Of a stretch of DNA of 64,000 nucleotides, positions 26,024 through 35,283 are shown in pieces; position 1 is the stretch's first letter, and each line of letters starts with the position of its first letter. Position numbers and translations under genes: made by a program. This DNA is from an uncultured Clostridia bacterium (GTDB lineage: Bacteria; Bacillota; Clostridia; Lachnospirales; Cellulosilyticaceae), in the NCBI GenBank assembly GCA_937981575.1, contig CALJNR010000028.1:1-64000 (forward strand), read 5' to 3'. The notes under the pieces are model-generated. The model was given only the letters and a program-made list of their open reading frames with translations, had not been told where the DNA came from and did not search any database.

Positions 26024-26617
26024 ATGAAAGTTATAGGAATTATTGGAGGAATGGGGGCTGGTAAAACCACAGTCGTTTCTCTTATAACTGCAATGAAAAA
26101 AACTTATGTTATATCTGCCGATGAAATTGGTCATCAGCTTTTATTAAAAGAAAATCAGGGATATCATTTAGTTGTGCAGGCTTTTGGCAAAGCTGTTTTA
26201 TCAGATGACGGAGAAATTGTAAGAAGTAAGCTGGGACAAATGGTGTTCGAAGATAAGGCTAAACTTCAGCTGCTTAATGAGATAATGCATCCGCTGATCT
26301 ATAAAGAAGTAAAAAGACAGGTTGATGCATATAAAATGGGCAGCCAGCTTGAGCTTGTTATTATTGATGCCGCTCTGCTTATTGAAATAGGTCTTACACG
26401 TCTTACGGATTATATCATAGCAGTATATGCTGACGATGAGGTAAGGATCCAGAGAATTATGCAAAGGCAAGGACTTACAAGAAAGCAGACGACAGAAAGG
26501 TTTAAAGTACAAAAAAAGTGGGAAGAATTTATGAATATTGCAGATTATGTTATTCATAACAATTTATCCATTGAAGATACCAAAGCACAGATTAAAAATT
26601 TGATAAGTTGCATTTAA
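26024..26617 (+). CDS. coaE: dephospho-CoA kinase
   Basis: The 197-residue kinase has the P-loop GGMGAGKTT, SADEIGHQLL for dephospho-CoA binding, and an adenine-region RIMQRQGLTRKQ. It catalyses the last step of coenzyme A synthesis. I start at ATG 26024 because AGGTGAT lies just upstream; an in-frame GTG at 26015 would add three residues and abut the polA stop. The polA-coaE-transglycosylase order is common in Clostridia. Confidence 0.95.
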   Translation: MKVIGIIGGMGAGKTTVVSLITAMKKTYVISADEIGHQLLLKENQGYHLVVQAFGKAVLSDDGEIVRSKLGQMVFEDKAKLQLLNEIMHPLIYKEVKRQVDAYKMGSQLELVIIDAALLIEIGLTRLTDYIIAVYADDEVRIQRIMQRQGLTRKQTTERFKVQKKWEEFMNIADYVIHNNLSIEDTKAQIKNLISCI

Positions 26618-26629
26618 GGAGTTTTTGTT

Positions 26630-27175
26630 TTGAAAAAATCTATAATCTGGCGTATTATAATAATTGTTTTAGTAATTTTTTCAGTTTCTGTTATAGGGAT
26701 TTACCGTTTGTACCCAAAAGCCTATCAAGCTATAGTCTATCATTATGCCAATCAGTATGAAGTCGATCCGCTCCTGGTTTACGCTATAATAAGAACAGAA
26801 AGCAGATACAATGCCAATGCGGTCTCTAGAAGCGGCGCAAAAGGCCTAATGCAGATTATGGATCGGACTGGGGCATGGGGAGCAAAACAAATACAAATGG
26901 ATAACTACAGTCATGATATTTTATTTAAACCGGAAGTTAACGTACAGATCGGCTGCTGGTATATTTCAAAACTGCTAGAGCAATATCAGGGAGACCTTGA
27001 AACAGCACTGGCAGCTTATAATGCAGGAACAGGGAATGTTGCTAAATGGCGCAGTGATACTAGATATAGTTCTGACGGACAGAGGATTGATCATATTCCT
27101 TTTAAAGAAACTGAATTATATGTAGAACGTGTTTTGTTTCATTATAAAGTTTATAAATGTTTGTATAGGGACTAA
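26630..27175 (+). CDS. membrane-anchored lytic transglycosylase (SLT domain)
   Basis: The 181-residue protein has one N-terminal membrane helix (about residues 7-25) and a goose-type/SLT lysozyme domain. The catalytic glutamate is E57 (IIRTESRYN), followed by GAKGLMQIM and LAAYNAGTGNV. It cleaves peptidoglycan glycan strands with anhydro-ring formation outside the membrane. TTG start follows AAGGAG by about 9 bases. It is 12 bases after coaE and 15 bases before the next gene. Confidence 0.93.
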   Translation: MKKSIIWRIIIIVLVIFSVSVIGIYRLYPKAYQAIVYHYANQYEVDPLLVYAIIRTESRYNANAVSRSGAKGLMQIMDRTGAWGAKQIQMDNYSHDILFKPEVNVQIGCWYISKLLEQYQGDLETALAAYNAGTGNVAKWRSDTRYSSDGQRIDHIPFKETELYVERVLFHYKVYKCLYRD

Positions 27176-27190
27176 GGAGGAGAGTGGAAG

Positions 27191-28804
27191 ATGCTTAAGA
27201 AATATAAAGGGCTGCTGATAGGATTGGTTATATGTCTATTTGCTGCAGGCTGCGGCGTAAATGATTTGGTGATAAATGATGAACCTGTTAATAATACGTC
27301 AAGTAGTGTAGAAGAAATGCCTCTAGTTAAAGCCAATAAAAATATCGAAAACAAGCTGACTATTGCCATGAATGTACCTCGGACACTTAATCCGCTTTAT
27401 AGTACGCAGGATAATGTGCAGCAAGCCTTATATCTGGTATTCAGTCCGCTTGTTAATGTTGAGGAAAACGGGACAATAAGTGCAAATGTTGCGCACTCAT
27501 GGATACTTAATGAATCTAATACTGCCGTGACCTTGACACTCAATAATCATATTATGTGGCATGACGGTAAGCAGCTTACTACAGATGATGTTTTATTTAG
27601 TATTGAGCAGATAAAAAAGATTAATGACAGCCCTTACAAAAAAGCTGTAGAAAATATAGCCAGTTTAGAAAGAATCGATGAGACCACTCTGAAGATTTTA
27701 TATAGACAGCCTTTTAGCAGTGTGCTTCAAACCTTGTGTTTCCCGATTATTCCCAAACATATTTATGATGTTCCAGCTAATGATGCAGTAAGCATCCAGC
27801 CTATTGGATCTGGCCCTTATATTTTTAAATCAATGACACCGCTGAAAAACATTCAACTGGAGGCGAACCCCAGCTACTTTAAAGGGATGCCGCATATTAA
27901 AGAGATTGACATCAGTATTATTCCTGACGAAGAAAGCAGCTTACATGCGTATAAACAAAATCTCATTGATGTCGTTTACACGCCAATTACCGAGTGGGGG
28001 AAATATGCAAATGATAAGTCGTCTAAGGTATATGAGTTCACATCTAATATATATGAATTTTTAGGACTTAATTTTAACAAAGTAATGTTTCAAAACAGCA
28101 ATGTACGCAAAGCACTGCTTTATGCGATAGACAGAGAAAAGCTTGTTCATCTTTATTATTTAGATCATGCTGTTGTAACAGATACACCCATTAGTCCTAT
28201 GTCTTATCTTTTTGATAATACACTTAAGATGCAGCAGTATGATAAGGAGAAAGCTAAACTGCTCTTGACCCAGGAGGGCTATGAAAGAGATCCTAAAACA
28301 GATATGCTTATAAAAAATGATATTCCATTTTCTTTTACGTTATTAGTTAATACAGAAAATAAAGACCGTGTTAAAATCGCAAAAGAAATACAGAAAATGT
28401 ATAAAGAAATTGGTATTGAAGTAAGTGTTGAAATGGCTGGCAAAGAGGATTACTTATCTAAAATAGAAGCAAAACAGTACGATGCTTTTTTAGGAGGCTG
28501 GCAGCTTTCTTATGCACTTGACTTAAGTTTTGCGTTGCACTCAGCCAAAATAGTCAGCGGACAGAATTTTGTCAATTACAAAGATGAAAAGATGGATGAG
28601 CTTCTGCAGCAGGCATTTGTAGCGCCAGAAAATAATAAAGCAAGCAGTTACAGCAAACTTCAGCAATATTTCGTTCAAGAGAACCCTTACATTAGTTTAT
28701 ATTTTAAAAATAAAGTACTTATTACAAAAGCTAAACTAAGTGGTAATATCAAACCAACACCGTTAAATATTTTTGCTAATATAGAAGAATGGTTAATAGA
28801 GTAG
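27191..28804 (+). CDS. ABC transporter solute-binding lipoprotein, family 5 (oligopeptide/nickel type)
   Basis: The 537-residue precursor has a lipobox AAGC (C21), then a family 5 binding fold with MNVPRTLNPLYST, WHDGKQLTTDDVLFSI, LYAIDREKLV and a C-terminal QQYFVQENPYISLYFKNK. No permease or ATPase gene is adjacent; it is in the same run as the transglycosylase, so it may capture muropeptides or other peptides released from the wall (inference). AAGGAGGAG precedes the start. Confidence 0.88.
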   Translation: MLKKYKGLLIGLVICLFAAGCGVNDLVINDEPVNNTSSSVEEMPLVKANKNIENKLTIAMNVPRTLNPLYSTQDNVQQALYLVFSPLVNVEENGTISANVAHSWILNESNTAVTLTLNNHIMWHDGKQLTTDDVLFSIEQIKKINDSPYKKAVENIASLERIDETTLKILYRQPFSSVLQTLCFPIIPKHIYDVPANDAVSIQPIGSGPYIFKSMTPLKNIQLEANPSYFKGMPHIKEIDISIIPDEESSLHAYKQNLIDVVYTPITEWGKYANDKSSKVYEFTSNIYEFLGLNFNKVMFQNSNVRKALLYAIDREKLVHLYYLDHAVVTDTPISPMSYLFDNTLKMQQYDKEKAKLLLTQEGYERDPKTDMLIKNDIPFSFTLLVNTENKDRVKIAKEIQKMYKEIGIEVSVEMAGKEDYLSKIEAKQYDAFLGGWQLSYALDLSFALHSAKIVSGQNFVNYKDEKMDELLQQAFVAPENNKASSYSKLQQYFVQENPYISLYFKNKVLITKAKLSGNIKPTPLNIFANIEEWLIE

Positions 28805-28833
28805 TCTGCTTAAAGAGTAGACTATTTCTTGTA
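28802..28833 (+). terminator. weak hairpin terminator after the family 5 binding protein
   Basis: TAGTCT (28802-28807) pairs with AGACTA (28819-28824), followed by a TTTCTT tract. The stem starts in the stop codon and is short. Confidence 0.4.
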
Positions 28834-28906
28834 TTAATTCTTATAATTACTTTTCATTTAACAAAGGATATAGTAAAATGATAAAAAAGAAAGGCACGAT
28901 ATATGT

Positions 28907-29818
28907 ATGATTCAGGAAGATCCTTACTTATTAAGAAATTGTATTGTTGCTGAAAATAGAAAAAAAAGACCAATTATAAGAGATGTAGCAGATAAGTGTC
29001 CTTTTTGCGAGGGCAATGAAAAATATATTGATCAAATCAAGCTGGAAGTTAGTTCAGAAGAAAATAAGTTTTTGGTACGAATTGTTAATAATAAATATCC
29101 AATATGTGATACTCTAAGCAGCCCTTATGGCGTACATGATGTTGTGATAGATACGCCAAGGCACTTAGAACATCCAAAAGACTTTTCGATCAATCATTGG
29201 GAGAGTCTGCTTGGCGCAATGCAAAGAAGATGGGAAGAGATAGCTCATGATCCTAAAATAAAGTTTATTCAAATATTTAAAAACTATGGTAAAGAAGCTG
29301 GTGCGAGTATCAGCCATTCTCATTGGCAGATTATTGGCCTTGGGGATATTCCTTACCACATGAATTTGCAGTATGAGCATTATAATGCTTTTTACAAAGA
29401 AAAAGGCAGTTGCTATTTATGCAGCAAGCTCCAGAAGCTGGAAAGCGATTATATTATTACTGAATGTGATGACTGGATTGCAGCAGCTCCCTATATTTCT
29501 GAATTTGCTCATGAAACATGGCTTGTGCCAAAACGTCACAAAAAACATTATGGCGAGTTAACAGCTGAGGAGCTTAAGTCATGCGGGCGTTTACTAAAGA
29601 AAATTTTGAGGGGCTACGATGCACTTGAAGCTGGGGGTGCATTTAATATTTGTTTTATGAGCAGCGGCGTTAAAGATTCATTTGACTATCATTTTTATAT
29701 CAAGATTATTCCAAGACTGTCGAATTGGGCTGGATTTGAATTAGCAACGCGTTGTTATATCAATACTGTTCATCCTAAGACTCATGTACAAATGATGAGA
29801 AACACACTTAAAAAGTAG
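28907..29818 (+). CDS. GalT/HIT-superfamily nucleotidyltransferase-like protein (DUF4931 type)
   Basis: The 303-residue protein resembles galactose-1-phosphate uridylyltransferases. It has a CPFC pair near the N-terminus, a CYLC pair at mid-length, and the active-site-like H137-S-H139-W-Q141 in place of the GalT HPHGQ. A second HIT-like half contains HFYIKIIPR. It probably transfers a nucleotidyl group or hydrolyses a nucleotide, but the substrate is unknown and no galactose genes are nearby. It precedes the FtsA-like gene by 11 bases. The ribosome binding site (AAAGG) is distant, so the start is less certain. Confidence 0.8.
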   Translation: MIQEDPYLLRNCIVAENRKKRPIIRDVADKCPFCEGNEKYIDQIKLEVSSEENKFLVRIVNNKYPICDTLSSPYGVHDVVIDTPRHLEHPKDFSINHWESLLGAMQRRWEEIAHDPKIKFIQIFKNYGKEAGASISHSHWQIIGLGDIPYHMNLQYEHYNAFYKEKGSCYLCSKLQKLESDYIITECDDWIAAAPYISEFAHETWLVPKRHKKHYGELTAEELKSCGRLLKKILRGYDALEAGGAFNICFMSSGVKDSFDYHFYIKIIPRLSNWAGFELATRCYINTVHPKTHVQMMRNTLKK

Positions 29819-29829
29819 GAGGCATAGAC

Positions 29830-31854
29830 GTGAGAAATTATACTGAAGAAGAATTAATCTTTGGCCTTGATATCGGAACGAGAACGGTTATAGGAATTGT
29901 GGGTTATAAAGAAAATAATAAGTTTATGATTCTTGCTTTTGAGAGTATCGAGCATGAAGAGCGAGCAATGTTAGACGGACAGATTCATGATATTCAAAAA
30001 GTATCCAGAGCTGTTTATGAGGTTAAAATGGCCCTTGAAAGCAGACTGAACGTCAAACTGAAGGATGCTGCTATAGCAGCAGCGGGAAGAGCCTTAAATA
30101 CTCAGATTGTTTCAGTTGAAAATACCTATGATGACATTCAGGAGTTTACGCTGACAGATGTACATAATCTAGAACTTTACGGCGTAGAAAAGGCAAAAGA
30201 AGAGCAACAGAAATTAAGTGCCAATATGGATTATTTTTGCGTGGCCTATTCGGTAATCAACTATTATCTTGATGGCTATATTATTACTAATTTAGAAGGA
30301 CATAAAGGGACAAGTATTGGTGCTAAAATTATAGCGACTTTTCTGCCTAAGCTTGTAATCGATAGTTTATATGCCGTAACTGAACGTGCAGGGCTTAAGG
30401 TAGTTAATCTTACGCTTGAACCTATTGCAGCAATCAATGCTGTTATTCCAGATAACCTAAGACTTCTGAATTTAGCATTGGTTGACATTGGCGCAGGTAC
30501 GTCGGATATAGCCATTACAAGAGGTGGGAGTGTTATTGCCTATGGGATGATTCCGATAGCTGGTGACGAGGTAACAGAGGCCATACTGCATAAATATTTA
30601 GTAGATTTCCATACTGCTGAAAAAATCAAACAACAGCTTACAGTTTCAGGTGAGATCACATTTGAAGATATATTAGGTATCAGTTATCAGGTAACAGCAG
30701 AGGAAGTTAAACGAGTTATCTTACCAACGCTTGATCATTTAACACAAAATATTTCTCGTAAAATTTTAGAGCTGAATGGTGAAAATGCTCCAAATGCAGT
30801 ATTTTGTGTAGGTGGAGGTAGTCAAATGGTATCCGTTACAGAAAATATTGCGATGACCTTAGGCTTGCCGGAGCAAAGAGTGGCTGTCAGAACGGCAGAA
30901 CATGTTACCCAGGTTATCGATAATATTGGAATCATTAATGGACCTCAGATGATCACACCGCTAGGAATTTGTCTTACAAGCATGCAGGACAGATACAGTC
31001 AATTTACTACTATTACTTTGAATCACACGAAAATTGAACTTTTAAATGCAAAAAAACTTACTATTCTGGATGCGATTGTTGCAGCTGGAATTGAGCATAC
31101 AGATATCTTCCCTAAAAAAGGCAAAACCTTAATGTTTAAGCTTAATGGGGAACGAATACGTGTTAAAGGGCAGAATGGCACGCCTGCAACTTTGCTCCTT
31201 AATGGAAAGGCTGCTACTATTAATGATTCCATTTGTGAAGGAGATATGATACAAGTTGAAATAGCAGCTAAAGGAATGGATGGGGAAGCATCTCTTAATA
31301 GTTATATAAAAGACATTTTTGCTGTACATGTCAATGGAAAGCTTTATACAATCCCGCTTATTAAAGTAAATGATGTGTGGGAGACAGCGGAGTATGAGAT
31401 AAAGGATCAAGATACTATTGAGATTATATCGCCGAAGTCCGTGGGAGAGCTTTTGGGTTATCTTAGCATAAGCTGTAAAGATAAAATACTGACTGTTAAC
31501 TTTAATCAGGTTACAGAAGCTTATACCATTAAGGAGGGAGACTCCATACTGGTTGATGAAGTTCATACAGTAGGGGAGGAACAGGAGATACACGAATCAA
31601 AATTAGAGGAAGATTCACCGGTTGCTAATCAAAAAACAAAAGCAGATGAATGTATATTCCTTACTGTAAACAAAGAGGTTGTCTCTCTTCAGAAGAAGGA
31701 TTCACCCTATATGCTTGCAAGCATATTTGATTATATTACATTTGATCTAACAAAGCCGCAGGGAACCATCCAGCTTGTTAAAAATGGTCTGCCTGCTGCG
31801 TTAACAGATAATTTATTTGATGGAGATACGTTAGAAATTTATTGGAAAAAATAA
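29830..31854 (+). CDS. long FtsA-like actin-fold protein
   Basis: The 674-residue protein has a FtsA-type actin fold over about residues 8-385: phosphate 1 loop DIGTRT (14-19), the SHS2-like insertion, phosphate 2 VDIGAGTSDIAI (218-229) and GGGSQ (328-332). The C-terminal half (about 430-674) is unlike classical FtsA (about 420 residues). It carries four similar strands ending in a Gly/Gln-Asp turn: 469-478, 526-533, 568-575 and 664-671. No amphipathic FtsZ-membrane-targeting tail is evident and no ftsZ is nearby, so it is likely a paralogue with a different job. It starts with GTG after AGGAGG. Confidence 0.85.
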   Translation: MRNYTEEELIFGLDIGTRTVIGIVGYKENNKFMILAFESIEHEERAMLDGQIHDIQKVSRAVYEVKMALESRLNVKLKDAAIAAAGRALNTQIVSVENTYDDIQEFTLTDVHNLELYGVEKAKEEQQKLSANMDYFCVAYSVINYYLDGYIITNLEGHKGTSIGAKIIATFLPKLVIDSLYAVTERAGLKVVNLTLEPIAAINAVIPDNLRLLNLALVDIGAGTSDIAITRGGSVIAYGMIPIAGDEVTEAILHKYLVDFHTAEKIKQQLTVSGEITFEDILGISYQVTAEEVKRVILPTLDHLTQNISRKILELNGENAPNAVFCVGGGSQMVSVTENIAMTLGLPEQRVAVRTAEHVTQVIDNIGIINGPQMITPLGICLTSMQDRYSQFTTITLNHTKIELLNAKKLTILDAIVAAGIEHTDIFPKKGKTLMFKLNGERIRVKGQNGTPATLLLNGKAATINDSICEGDMIQVEIAAKGMDGEASLNSYIKDIFAVHVNGKLYTIPLIKVNDVWETAEYEIKDQDTIEIISPKSVGELLGYLSISCKDKILTVNFNQVTEAYTIKEGDSILVDEVHTVGEEQEIHESKLEEDSPVANQKTKADECIFLTVNKEVVSLQKKDSPYMLASIFDYITFDLTKPQGTIQLVKNGLPAALTDNLFDGDTLEIYWKK

Positions 31855-31867
31855 TAGGAGGTTTGTA

Positions 31868-32137
31868 ATGAAAGGTATAATTACAGTTATTGGAAAAGAT
31901 AAGGTAGGAATTATAGGAAAGGTATGTACACTTTTAAGTGATCAGAATGTTAATATTTTAGATATATCTCAAACTATCTTACAAGGTTATTTTAACATGC
32001 TTATGGTAGTAGATCTTACGCATACCCATACAGATTTTGTAGAATTGGTTGATAAATTATCAGAACTTGGGAAAGCGATAGAAGTGGATATTAAGCTTCA
32101 GCATCAAGACATTTTTGACAGCATGCATAGAATATAA
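31868..32137 (+). CDS. ACT domain-containing protein, UPF0237 family
   Basis: The 89-residue protein is a single ACT domain (GKDKVGIIGKVCTLLSDQNVNILDIS, then HTDFVELVDKLSELG). ACT domains bind amino acids or related ligands to regulate a partner. It precedes a PFL/UPF0210 gene by 36 bases, an arrangement widespread in bacteria and archaea. No biochemical role is firmly established. AGGAGG precedes the start. Confidence 0.92.
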   Translation: MKGIITVIGKDKVGIIGKVCTLLSDQNVNILDISQTILQGYFNMLMVVDLTHTHTDFVELVDKLSELGKAIEVDIKLQHQDIFDSMHRI

Positions 32138-32173
32138 TAGCTGTATAACCAGCGTATAGAAAGGAACAACATA

Positions 32174-33532
32174 ATGATATCAAGATTTGAAGTACAAGAG
32201 ACTAACAAGATGATTCAAGAAGAAAATTTAGATATACGTACGATTACAATGGGGATCAATCTTCTTGACTGCATCACAGATGATATGGATAAGTTATGCA
32301 ATAATATATATGATAAAATTACGAGTAAGGCAGAAAACCTAGTATCAACGGGTGAGAATATTTCGAAAAAGTATGGGATACCTATTGTAAATAAACGTAT
32401 TTCGGTTACACCAATAGCGCTTGTGGGGGGAGCAACAAAGGCTGCTTCTTATGTTCCCATTGCAAAGGCATTAGATCGTGCAGCAAAAACTGTAGGCATA
32501 AATTTTATCGGCGGTTTTTCTGCGCTCGTGCATAAAGGCTGTTCAGCTGCAGATACTGTACTTATAGAATCAATTCCAGAAGCATTAGATATTACTGAAA
32601 GAGTATGTTCTTCTGTTAACCTCGGAAGTACACGTACGGGGATTAATATGGATGCGGTTAAAAGAATGGGTGAAATTATAAAAGAAACCTCTATCCGTAC
32701 TGCTGACCGCGATAGTATTGGATGTGCAAAATTTGTAGTATTTTGCAATGCTCCGGAAGATAATCCTTTTATGGCAGGGGCATTTCATGGCGTTGGGGAA
32801 AGAGATGTTGTCATTAACGTAGGGGTAAGCGGACCAGGAGTAGTTAAAAAAGCTTTGGAAAATGTTAAGGGAGTAGATTTTGAAACAATGTGCGAGATGG
32901 TTAAACGTACTGCTTTCAAAATTACAAGAGCAGGGCAGATGGTAGCACGTGAAGCATCAGAAGTATTGGGTGTGCCATTTGGTATTATAGACTTGTCTTT
33001 AGCCCCTACTCCGGCTATAGGTGATAGTATTGCTGAGATTATTGAGGAAATGGGCATTGAAATGGTGGGGGGACCCGGAACAACTGCAGCGCTTGCAATT
33101 TTAAATGACTGTGTAAAAAAAGGCGGAGTAATGGCATCTTCTTATGTAGGAGGTTTAAGCGGGGCCTTTATCCCAGTTAGCGAAGATCATGGTATGATCC
33201 GGGCGGCTGAAAAAGGAGCGCTTACTCTAGAAAAGTTAGAGGCTATGACTTGTGTATGTTCCGTAGGGCTCGATATGATTGCGATACCAGGATCGACAAG
33301 CGCAGCAACCATCTCAGGCATTATAGCAGATGAAATGGCCATTGGAATGATTAATGCCAAAACAACTGCAGTACGTATTATTCCTGTAGAAGGCAAAAGC
33401 GTTGGAGATCAAGTCGAATTTGGAGGACTTTTAGGGTATGCTCCTATTATGTCTGTTAACCCCTATAGCTGCGAAAAATTTATTGCACGAGGTGGAAGAA
33501 TTCCGGCTCCTATTCATAGTTTTAAAAACTAA
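32174..33532 (+). CDS. PFL family protein, UPF0210 (DUF711)
   Basis: The 452-residue protein matches the UPF0210 family, which has a pyruvate-formate-lyase-like fold but no established reaction. Visible conserved stretches are [49 protein letters not shown], and [15 protein letters not shown] near residue 280. It is paired with the ACT-domain protein upstream, which is probably its regulatory partner. AAAGGAA precedes the start. Confidence 0.92.
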   Translation: MISRFEVQETNKMIQEENLDIRTITMGINLLDCITDDMDKLCNNIYDKITSKAENLVSTGENISKKYGIPIVNKRISVTPIALVGGATKAASYVPIAKALDRAAKTVGINFIGGFSALVHKGCSAADTVLIESIPEALDITERVCSSVNLGSTRTGINMDAVKRMGEIIKETSIRTADRDSIGCAKFVVFCNAPEDNPFMAGAFHGVGERDVVINVGVSGPGVVKKALENVKGVDFETMCEMVKRTAFKITRAGQMVAREASEVLGVPFGIIDLSLAPTPAIGDSIAEIIEEMGIEMVGGPGTTAALAILNDCVKKGGVMASSYVGGLSGAFIPVSEDHGMIRAAEKGALTLEKLEAMTCVCSVGLDMIAIPGSTSAATISGIIADEMAIGMINAKTTAVRIIPVEGKSVGDQVEFGGLLGYAPIMSVNPYSCEKFIARGGRIPAPIHSFKN

Positions 33533-33562
33533 TTCTTATTTATAGAGAAACCATACTAAAAG

Positions 33563-33632
33563 TTAATTTATTCATCTACGTGGAGGCGTTTCCCCAAATG
33601 ATTTCACAGAAGATACCTTATGAATAAATTAA
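33563..33632 (+). ncRNA. candidate structured RNA between the PFL gene and pepD
   Basis: A 13-bp perfect inverted repeat (33563-33575 with 33620-33632) encloses 44 bases holding a further small hairpin (TGGAGG with CCCCA around 33581-33596). It starts 30 bases after the PFL stop and is followed by a terminator at 33688, so it could be a 3' UTR structure or a separate small RNA. I match it to no family. Confidence 0.35.
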
Positions 33633-33687
33633 ACTGTATAGTGTGAGATCTATACACATATACTTACTTAATAAGATATTTCCTGCT

Positions 33688-33728
33688 AAAAACGATTTAG
33701 GTCTATCACTAGGCCTTTCGTTTTTTTC
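33688..33728 (+). terminator. intrinsic terminator before pepD
   Basis: AAAAACGA (33688-33695) pairs with TCGTTTTT (33718-33725), with an inner AGGTC/GGCCT stem and a run of Ts. It lies 155 bases after the PFL gene. Confidence 0.8.
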
Positions 33729-33803
33729 TTTTATAGAGCGTATATGTGGCATTAAGTAGTATTAGCAGATAGGTATTCATTTTGCAAAGTAAGGAGCATG
33801 TTT

Positions 33804-35264
33804 ATGGCAAATGTATTGAAGAATTTAAAGCCACAGAATGTTTTTGAATATTTTGAGGCGATAAGCAGTATTCCAAGAGGATCTGGTAATGAAAAAGCGA
33901 TAAGTGACTACATGATAAAATTCGCAAAAGAGCAAGGGCTCTGGGCTGTGCAGGATGAGGCTTATAATGTTTATATTAAAAAACCTGCTTCCACAGGGTA
34001 TGAACATGTCCCACCAGTTATTTTGCAAGGGCATATGGATATGGTATGTGAAAAGAACAAAGATGTAAGACACGACTTTGAAAAGGACGCACTAAAGCTT
34101 AGTGTGGACGGAGATTACATTCGCGCATTAGGCACAACACTGGGAGCAGACAATGGCGTGGCTATTGCCTATCAAATGGCTGTTTTGGCTGATAAACAGA
34201 TTAAGCATCCAAGCCTTGAAATTCTAATGACAACAGATGAAGAGAGAGGGATGAATGGAGCTTCTAATATTCATCCAGAATATTTAGAAGGAAGAATGCT
34301 GATTAACTTAGATACAGATGTAGAAGGGGAATTTTTAGTAAGCTGTGCTGGGGGTGTTAAAACAAGTATTGACTTAAAGCTTGATTATGCTGCCGATTCT
34401 AAGTATCAAGAAAGATATCGTATCACAGTAAGTGGGCTGCAAGGGGGACACTCGGGGGCAGATATACATTTTGAAAGAGCCAATGCACACATTATTATGG
34501 GAAGGGTCCTTGATTTGCTGCGCCGAAGCATAGATTTTAATTTGTGCGAGTTAAACGGAGGCGGCAAAGACAATGTCATAACAAGAGAGTGTGAATGTGT
34601 GATAGCTTTAGAGCCATCTGAAGTTTCTTTGCTGAAACAGCTTATTATAACATGTCATACTGTTATTCAAAAGGAATATAGTATCCAAGATCCCCTAATC
34701 AGTATTACTACCAACAAAGAGTCAGAAAAGCCTGCAGTATATTCAAAAAAAATGACCAATGATATTATTGATTTGCTGATCCTTATACCAAATGGTATCA
34801 TAGGCTACAGTCAGTCAATGAAAGGCCTTGTAGAAACATCATTAAATTTAGGTATTGTCGGAGAATACGAAGGAAGTTTTAGATTTGGAAGTGCCATTAG
34901 AAGTTCAGTGCCTTCTAGAAAACAAGAATTGGTGAATAAGCTTGAAGTTTTAAGCAGAAGATTCGATGCAAGCTTTAGCTTATCAGGAGATTATCCTGCT
35001 TGGGAATATTGTGATAAGTCCAGCCTTAGAGAGCTGGCTGTAAGCGTATATCAGGAAATGTATGGGTGTTCACCGGACATTAAATCGATTCATGCTGGAC
35101 TTGAGTGTGGATTCATTGCACAGAAACTTCTTGGAATAGACATGATTGCCTTTGGCCCTAACGTTAGTGATATCCATTCTCCGAATGAGCGGGTTAGTAT
35201 TTCTTCAATGGCAAGAGTTTATGAATATCTCATAAAACTTTTGGAGAAAATAACTTCCTATTAG
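33804..35264 (+). CDS. pepD: aminoacyl-histidine dipeptidase (Xaa-His dipeptidase, M20 family)
   Basis: The 486-residue enzyme has the M20 metallopeptidase motifs: QGHMDMV, LGADNGVAIAY, TTDEERGMNGA with the catalytic glutamate pair, LDTDVEGEF, and a C-terminal HAGLECGF. It hydrolyses dipeptides such as carnosine-type Xaa-His, using two zinc ions in the cytoplasm. ATG 33804 has AAGGAG 7 bases upstream; ATG 33798 is too close to that site. Confidence 0.94.
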   Translation: MANVLKNLKPQNVFEYFEAISSIPRGSGNEKAISDYMIKFAKEQGLWAVQDEAYNVYIKKPASTGYEHVPPVILQGHMDMVCEKNKDVRHDFEKDALKLSVDGDYIRALGTTLGADNGVAIAYQMAVLADKQIKHPSLEILMTTDEERGMNGASNIHPEYLEGRMLINLDTDVEGEFLVSCAGGVKTSIDLKLDYAADSKYQERYRITVSGLQGGHSGADIHFERANAHIIMGRVLDLLRRSIDFNLCELNGGGKDNVITRECECVIALEPSEVSLLKQLIITCHTVIQKEYSIQDPLISITTNKESEKPAVYSKKMTNDIIDLLILIPNGIIGYSQSMKGLVETSLNLGIVGEYEGSFRFGSAIRSSVPSRKQELVNKLEVLSRRFDASFSLSGDYPAWEYCDKSSLRELAVSVYQEMYGCSPDIKSIHAGLECGFIAQKLLGIDMIAFGPNVSDIHSPNERVSISSMARVYEYLIKLLEKITSY

Positions 35265-35283
35265 AACGTATGGAGGTCCGAGC

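Noticed and set aside
28907-29818. True galactose-1-phosphate uridylyltransferase (galT)
   Set aside because: The active-site triad is HSHWQ instead of HPHGQ and no galK or galE is nearby, so I keep only a superfamily call.
29830-31854. Divisome ftsA
   Set aside because: The protein is about 250 residues too long, lacks an evident C-terminal amphipathic helix, and ftsZ is absent from the neighbourhood.
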